This document shows positions 7,171 to 9,619 of a stretch of DNA of 9,619 bases, piece by piece. Location of the stretch: assembly GCA_002898675.1 (NCBI GenBank), contig BEHW01000082.1:1-9619 (forward strand), given 5' to 3'. How positions within the stretch are numbered: the stretch's first letter is position 1; every line of letters begins with the position of its first letter. The notes beneath the pieces are model-generated. The model was not told where the DNA came from and ran no database searches. It saw only the letters and a list, made by a program, of their open reading frames with translations. The stretch is from a bacterium HR20. GTDB lineage: Bacteria > Bacteroidota > Ignavibacteria > Kapaibacteriales > NICIL-2. Both the position numbers and the translations under genes were made by a program.

Positions 7171-7908
7171 ATGGAACAACAAGTGACTGCAGTCAAACCC
7201 GAACCACTCACGGCAGAAACATTCCGCGAGAAAGTCTTCGATTACCTGAGCGAGCGGGAATGGAAGTACAAAGGCTCACTCCCGTGCGTCATTGACTTCT
7301 GGGCGGAGTGGTGCGGCCCCTGCCGGATGCTTGCGCCGATCTTCGAAGAGCTGGCTGCAGAGTATGCCGGCAAAGTGCTCTTCTACAAAGTGGACACCGA
7401 CGCCGAACAAGAATTGGCGATGGTCTTCGGCATCCGAAGCATTCCTTCGCTCCTGTTTGTTCCGCTCAACGGAAAGCCGCAGATGGCAGTTGGCGCTCTT
7501 CCCAAGCCAACGCTCAAGGAGATCATCGAAAAAGAACTCCTCCCAACACTCCCGGTTGCCGAGCAAGCTGAGGAAACCGACCAAGCGGACGAACAGCCGC
7601 TTGCAGAAGACGAAATCTCCCCTGCAGAGCTGAAGGCAATGCTCGCCAGCGGCGATCGCTCATTTCTCCTGCTCGATGTTCGCTTCCCAGACGAGCATGC
7701 GCAGCGACGCATCGAAGCTGAGGAGCAATTGCTCATCCCTCTACCCGAGCTCGAAGATCGAATCGCTGAACTCGAGCCCTATCGCAACCGCTTGATCATC
7801 GCATACTGTCGAAGCGGTGGGCGAAGCCAGCACGCCACAGACATCCTTCGCTCACACGGCTTCAACGTGCGTAACCTCCGCGGCGGAATCCTCGCCTGGA
7901 CTGACTAA
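7171..7908 (+). CDS. Thioredoxin-rhodanese fusion protein
   Basis: A 245-residue protein joining a thioredoxin to a single rhodanese. The thioredoxin part (about 12-125) has FWAEWCGPC with redox cysteines C48 and C51, the buried DTD strand FYKVDTDAEQ, and the cis-proline in SIPSLLF (P92). An acidic linker (about 129-150, rich in Glu, Asp and Gln) leads to the rhodanese (about 150-245): LLLDVRFPDEHAQRRIEAE, then active loop CRSGGRS with C213, and LRGGILAW. Rhodaneses carry sulfane sulfur as a cysteine persulfide; thioredoxin could reduce it or release it as sulfide, so both steps may occur in one chain. No signal peptide, so probably cytoplasmic. The frame is open back to 7087 inside the preceding gene, but ATG 7171 gives a normal thioredoxin start and 23 bp spacing. 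It is the last gene of the sulfur operon; the terminator stem starts 26 bp after its stop. Confidence 0.92.
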   Translation: MEQQVTAVKPEPLTAETFREKVFDYLSEREWKYKGSLPCVIDFWAEWCGPCRMLAPIFEELAAEYAGKVLFYKVDTDAEQELAMVFGIRSIPSLLFVPLNGKPQMAVGALPKPTLKEIIEKELLPTLPVAEQAEETDQADEQPLAEDEISPAELKAMLASGDRSFLLLDVRFPDEHAQRRIEAEEQLLIPLPELEDRIAELEPYRNRLIIAYCRSGGRSQHATDILRSHGFNVRNLRGGILAWTD

Positions 7909-7934
7909 CACTTCGATGAAAATTCCAGCAACGA

Positions 7935-7969
7935 GTGTCCTCGAGCAAAGCTCGGGGACACTGTTTTTT
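7935..7969 (+). terminator. Strong Rho-independent terminator ending the sulfur operon
   Basis: The arms GTGTCCTCGAGC (7935-7946) and GCTCGGGGACAC (7950-7961) pair over 12 bp with one G-U wobble, around the loop AAA; A7934 and T7962 can add a further pair. The stem is followed by TG and six T residues (7964-7969). It begins 26 bp after the stop of the thioredoxin-rhodanese gene and separates it from the transglutaminase-like gene. It also argues against translation starting at the GTG at 7935. Confidence 0.9.
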
Positions 7970-8042
7970 CCGCACTGCTGAAACAAAGCGTCACAGCACT
8001 GAATTATTGCACCGGACTTCCATTCGAACACTTCCTACGCTT

Positions 8043-9215
8043 ATGTGGCTTGCAGCAGCATTGGCATTTCTCCTGTCAGCACATACGTTCGCACAAGTTG
8101 CTGGCGACCAACAAATCAATGAGCGGCTTATCCTGCGTGTACTCTCTGCGCCCGGCGATCTGGATCTCGATCGGCGTAGCGCGTACTACCCGTATCCGTT
8201 TTCGCCGACAGATTCGATTGCTGCGGTCTTTCGTGCGCGATGTGCAAGATACAGCCTACGGCTCGATGGAATGGAGGAACTCGAGGCATTCCGTGCTACA
8301 CTCGCATGGGTCGGCACGCGCTGGAGACACAGCTCCGACAATACCGTTGCACCCTCTGTCACTACGCTGGACTTACTCGAGCGCGCGCAGCGTGGCGAGC
8401 GGTTCACATGCGTCGAATATGCGCGCCTTCTGGTAGACGTGCTCGTCGCATATGGTTACCCAGCGCGAATCGTCGGTCTGAGCAAAGAAGACATCGAAAC
8501 TCGCCCGCAGGATGCACGACATGTTGCTGTCGAGGCGTGGTCCACAACGTACCACAAGTGGCTCTTCCTCGACCCGCAGTGGGGCTGTTATCCCTGCATG
8601 GATGGCGTGTGGCTCTCTGCGTACGAACTGGTCAACGCAATCATTGCGGGCAAGCTGGAACAGATCGAACTCGTGCCCGCAGGAGAAGTCTGCGCCTACT
8701 ACCGAATCACCCCCGATGAGCTAGTCGAGCAGTATCGGATCTTCCTTGCCCCGTACACTGGCTTCCTCGACTATCCATACGTGTACGACGGGAAGTACAC
8801 CCTCCTGATGTACATCTGCAAGGAATCGCTCCCACTCCCGCTGGCATTTCAAGGAGTGCCGCTGAGCGGGCTATTCTACACCCGTTCCTGGCGGAAGGCC
8901 TATGGCGCGCTCGATCAAACCCATGTGACCTTCCGCTACTCGGGCGATTACCATCCACAGCGTGGCTTTACGCAACCTGCATACACACTGGATATCGCTA
9001 CAACGCTCCCATGGGTGCAACACTTCGAAGTCCGACTCGACAGCGGCTCGTGGCAGCCAATCTCTTCTGCGCGCTACCAGTGGAAACTTCACCGAGGAGT
9101 CAACACAATCGAGCTGCGGGCTGTCGGCTATAGCGGCGTTCGCTCTCGTAGCTCGTCTGTCACTGTCTTTTGGGGGCTGCCCGGGGAACTTCCCAAGCTT
9201 AGCAGCACACAGTAG
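8043..9215 (+). CDS. Secreted transglutaminase-like (papain-fold) protein with C-terminal beta-sandwich
   Basis: A 390-residue exported protein. It starts with a signal peptide, MWLAAALAFLLSAHTFA, with likely cleavage before Gln18. The core resembles the transglutaminase-like superfamily, with a Cys-His-Asp triad: C123 in ERFTCVEYARLLVDVL, H160 in DARHVAVEAW, D178 in KWLFLDPQWG. Such proteins include cysteine proteases, amidases and crosslinking enzymes; the substrate cannot be told. The last part (about 290-378), with VRLDSGSWQPI and GVNTIELRAVG, looks like an Ig/Y_Y_Y-type beta-sandwich. There is no T9SS sorting domain. The frame runs back to GTG 7935, but that lies in the terminator stem. 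ATG 8043 gives a complete signal peptide, though its n-region lacks basic residues. A TTG at 8007 would add HRTSIR and restore positive charge. The stop (9213-9215) is one base before the flagellin promoter. No close named homologue recognised. Confidence 0.8.
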   Translation: MWLAAALAFLLSAHTFAQVAGDQQINERLILRVLSAPGDLDLDRRSAYYPYPFSPTDSIAAVFRARCARYSLRLDGMEELEAFRATLAWVGTRWRHSSDNTVAPSVTTLDLLERAQRGERFTCVEYARLLVDVLVAYGYPARIVGLSKEDIETRPQDARHVAVEAWSTTYHKWLFLDPQWGCYPCMDGVWLSAYELVNAIIAGKLEQIELVPAGEVCAYYRITPDELVEQYRIFLAPYTGFLDYPYVYDGKYTLLMYICKESLPLPLAFQGVPLSGLFYTRSWRKAYGALDQTHVTFRYSGDYHPQRGFTQPAYTLDIATTLPWVQHFEVRLDSGSWQPISSARYQWKLHRGVNTIELRAVGYSGVRSRSSSVTVFWGLPGELPKLSSTQ

Positions 9216-9216
9216 C

Positions 9217-9243
9217 TCAAGTTTTTTTCTGTGCTGCCGACAA
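9217..9243 (+). promoter_or_regulatory. Sigma-28 (FliA-type) promoter of the flagellin gene
   Basis: The -35 element TCAAGTTT (9217-9224) matches the classic TAAAGTTT at seven of eight positions. The -10 element GCCGACAA (9236-9243) matches GCCGATAA at seven of eight. The spacer (9225-9235) is exactly the consensus 11 bases. Transcription would begin around 9250, leaving a leader of about 64 bases before the flagellin ATG. The location directly upstream of a flagellin is where such a promoter is expected. Confidence 0.85.
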
Positions 9244-9303
9244 TACCGCCTGGACACAGAGAAAAGGGGCAGGGACGCCGCGGTTTTGTTCCACTTCCGT
9301 TCA

Positions 9304-9310
9304 GGGAGGT
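9304..9310 (+). promoter_or_regulatory. Strong ribosome binding site of the flagellin gene
   Basis: GGGAGGT lies three bases before ATG 9314, the strongest Shine-Dalgarno match in the window. It fixes the flagellin start and fits a highly expressed product. Confidence 0.8.
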
Positions 9311-9313
9311 TCT

Positions 9314-9619
9314 ATGCCATCCTCAATTTCCAACGGTGCTCGCATCCGCACCAACACGCCCGCTGAGAATGCGTACAACGCACTCGATGCAGCCAACCGG
9401 GCGATCGCACTCCACCAACTCCGTCTTTCGACCGGCAAGCGCATCAACTCTGCGCAAGACGATGTCGCTGGTTACATCACCTCGCGTGCATTGAAAGCGC
9501 GCAACGGCGCGCTCCAAGCAGCGCTCAACGCCGTCGGCGATGCCTCCAGCGTTACCAACATCGCCCAAGATGGGCTGGACAACATCAGCAACCTCGTCCA
9601 GCAAATCAAGGACGCCGCC
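9314..9619 (+). CDS. fliC: Flagellin, N-terminal part (cut by the window end)
   Basis: The first 102 codons of a flagellin, the filament subunit exported by the flagellar type III system. Starting at ATG 9314 the frame stays open to the last base, so the 3' end lies outside. The conserved D0/D1 N-terminus is clear: RIRTNTPAENAYNAL (10-24), RLSTGKRINSAQDD (37-50), AGYITSRALKARNGAL (52-67), NAVGDASSVTNIAQDGL (72-88), ISNLVQQIKD (91-100). These are the helices that form the filament core. The start is supported by the GGGAGGT ribosome binding site and by a near-consensus sigma-28 promoter upstream, so expression probably follows hook completion, as for late flagellar genes. Normal in all visible respects. 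Whether it is the major or one of several flagellins cannot be told. Confidence 0.95.
   Translation, partial: MPSSISNGARIRTNTPAENAYNALDAANRAIALHQLRLSTGKRINSAQDDVAGYITSRALKARNGALQAALNAVGDASSVTNIAQDGLDNISNLVQQIKDAA

Noticed and set aside
7935..8042. Extension of the transglutaminase-like protein to a GTG at 7935
   Set aside because: The GTG is the first base triplet of a 12-bp terminator stem, and the added residues are charged and precede what is otherwise a complete signal peptide.
9202..9237. Stem-loop (GCAGC..ACAG with CTGTGCTGC) with seven T residues, as a terminator after the transglutaminase-like gene
   Set aside because: The T run lies in the loop, not after the stem, and is better explained as part of the sigma-28 promoter.

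Overview
The window most likely comes from a GC-rich, free-living member of the Bacteroidota/Chlorobiota assemblage; Ignavibacteria or Kapabacteria-like lineages fit best. This is inferred from a type IX secretion (T9SS) C-terminal sorting domain on the first protein, found beside a flagellin gene with a sigma-28 promoter. Most start codons also lack a clear Shine-Dalgarno sequence. No ribosomal RNA or other marker is present, so the placement is tentative.

Layout: (1) 1-1934 (+) is the 3' part of a large secreted multidomain protein: alternating ASH-like and cohesin-like beta-sandwich modules, then a T9SS sorting domain. (2) 1994-3493 and 3604-4272 (-) are an unusually long aldo/keto reductase and a TrmB-like tRNA (guanine-N7) methyltransferase. 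They lie in tandem, with the methyltransferase upstream. (3) 4289-7908 (+) is a compact four-gene run: ECF sigma factor, TauE/SafE-type exporter overlapping it by one base, a persulfide-dioxygenase-like metallo-beta-lactamase protein with two rhodanese domains, and a thioredoxin-rhodanese fusion. A strong intrinsic terminator at 7935-7969 closes it. (4) 8043-9215 (+) is a secreted transglutaminase-like protein. (5) 9314-9619 (+) is the start of a flagellin gene, cut by the window edge, with a near-consensus sigma-28 promoter at 9217-9243 and a strong ribosome binding site.

The most coherent system is region 3. A membrane exporter for small sulfur oxyanions or sulfonates, an iron-type persulfide dioxygenase fused to rhodaneses, and a thioredoxin fused to a rhodanese together look like a reactive-sulfur (sulfide/persulfide) detoxification or oxidation operon. 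It is analogous in logic to the staphylococcal cst operon. Here an ECF sigma factor, translationally linked to the exporter, takes the position where a sulfur-sensing repressor might be expected.

The window is densely coding. No gap reaches 300 bases; the longest are 134 bp (7909-8042, terminator plus leader), 110 bp (3494-3603) and 98 bp (9216-9313, sigma-28 promoter and flagellin leader). I saw no tRNA or rRNA genes, CRISPR arrays, insertion sequences or long repeats.
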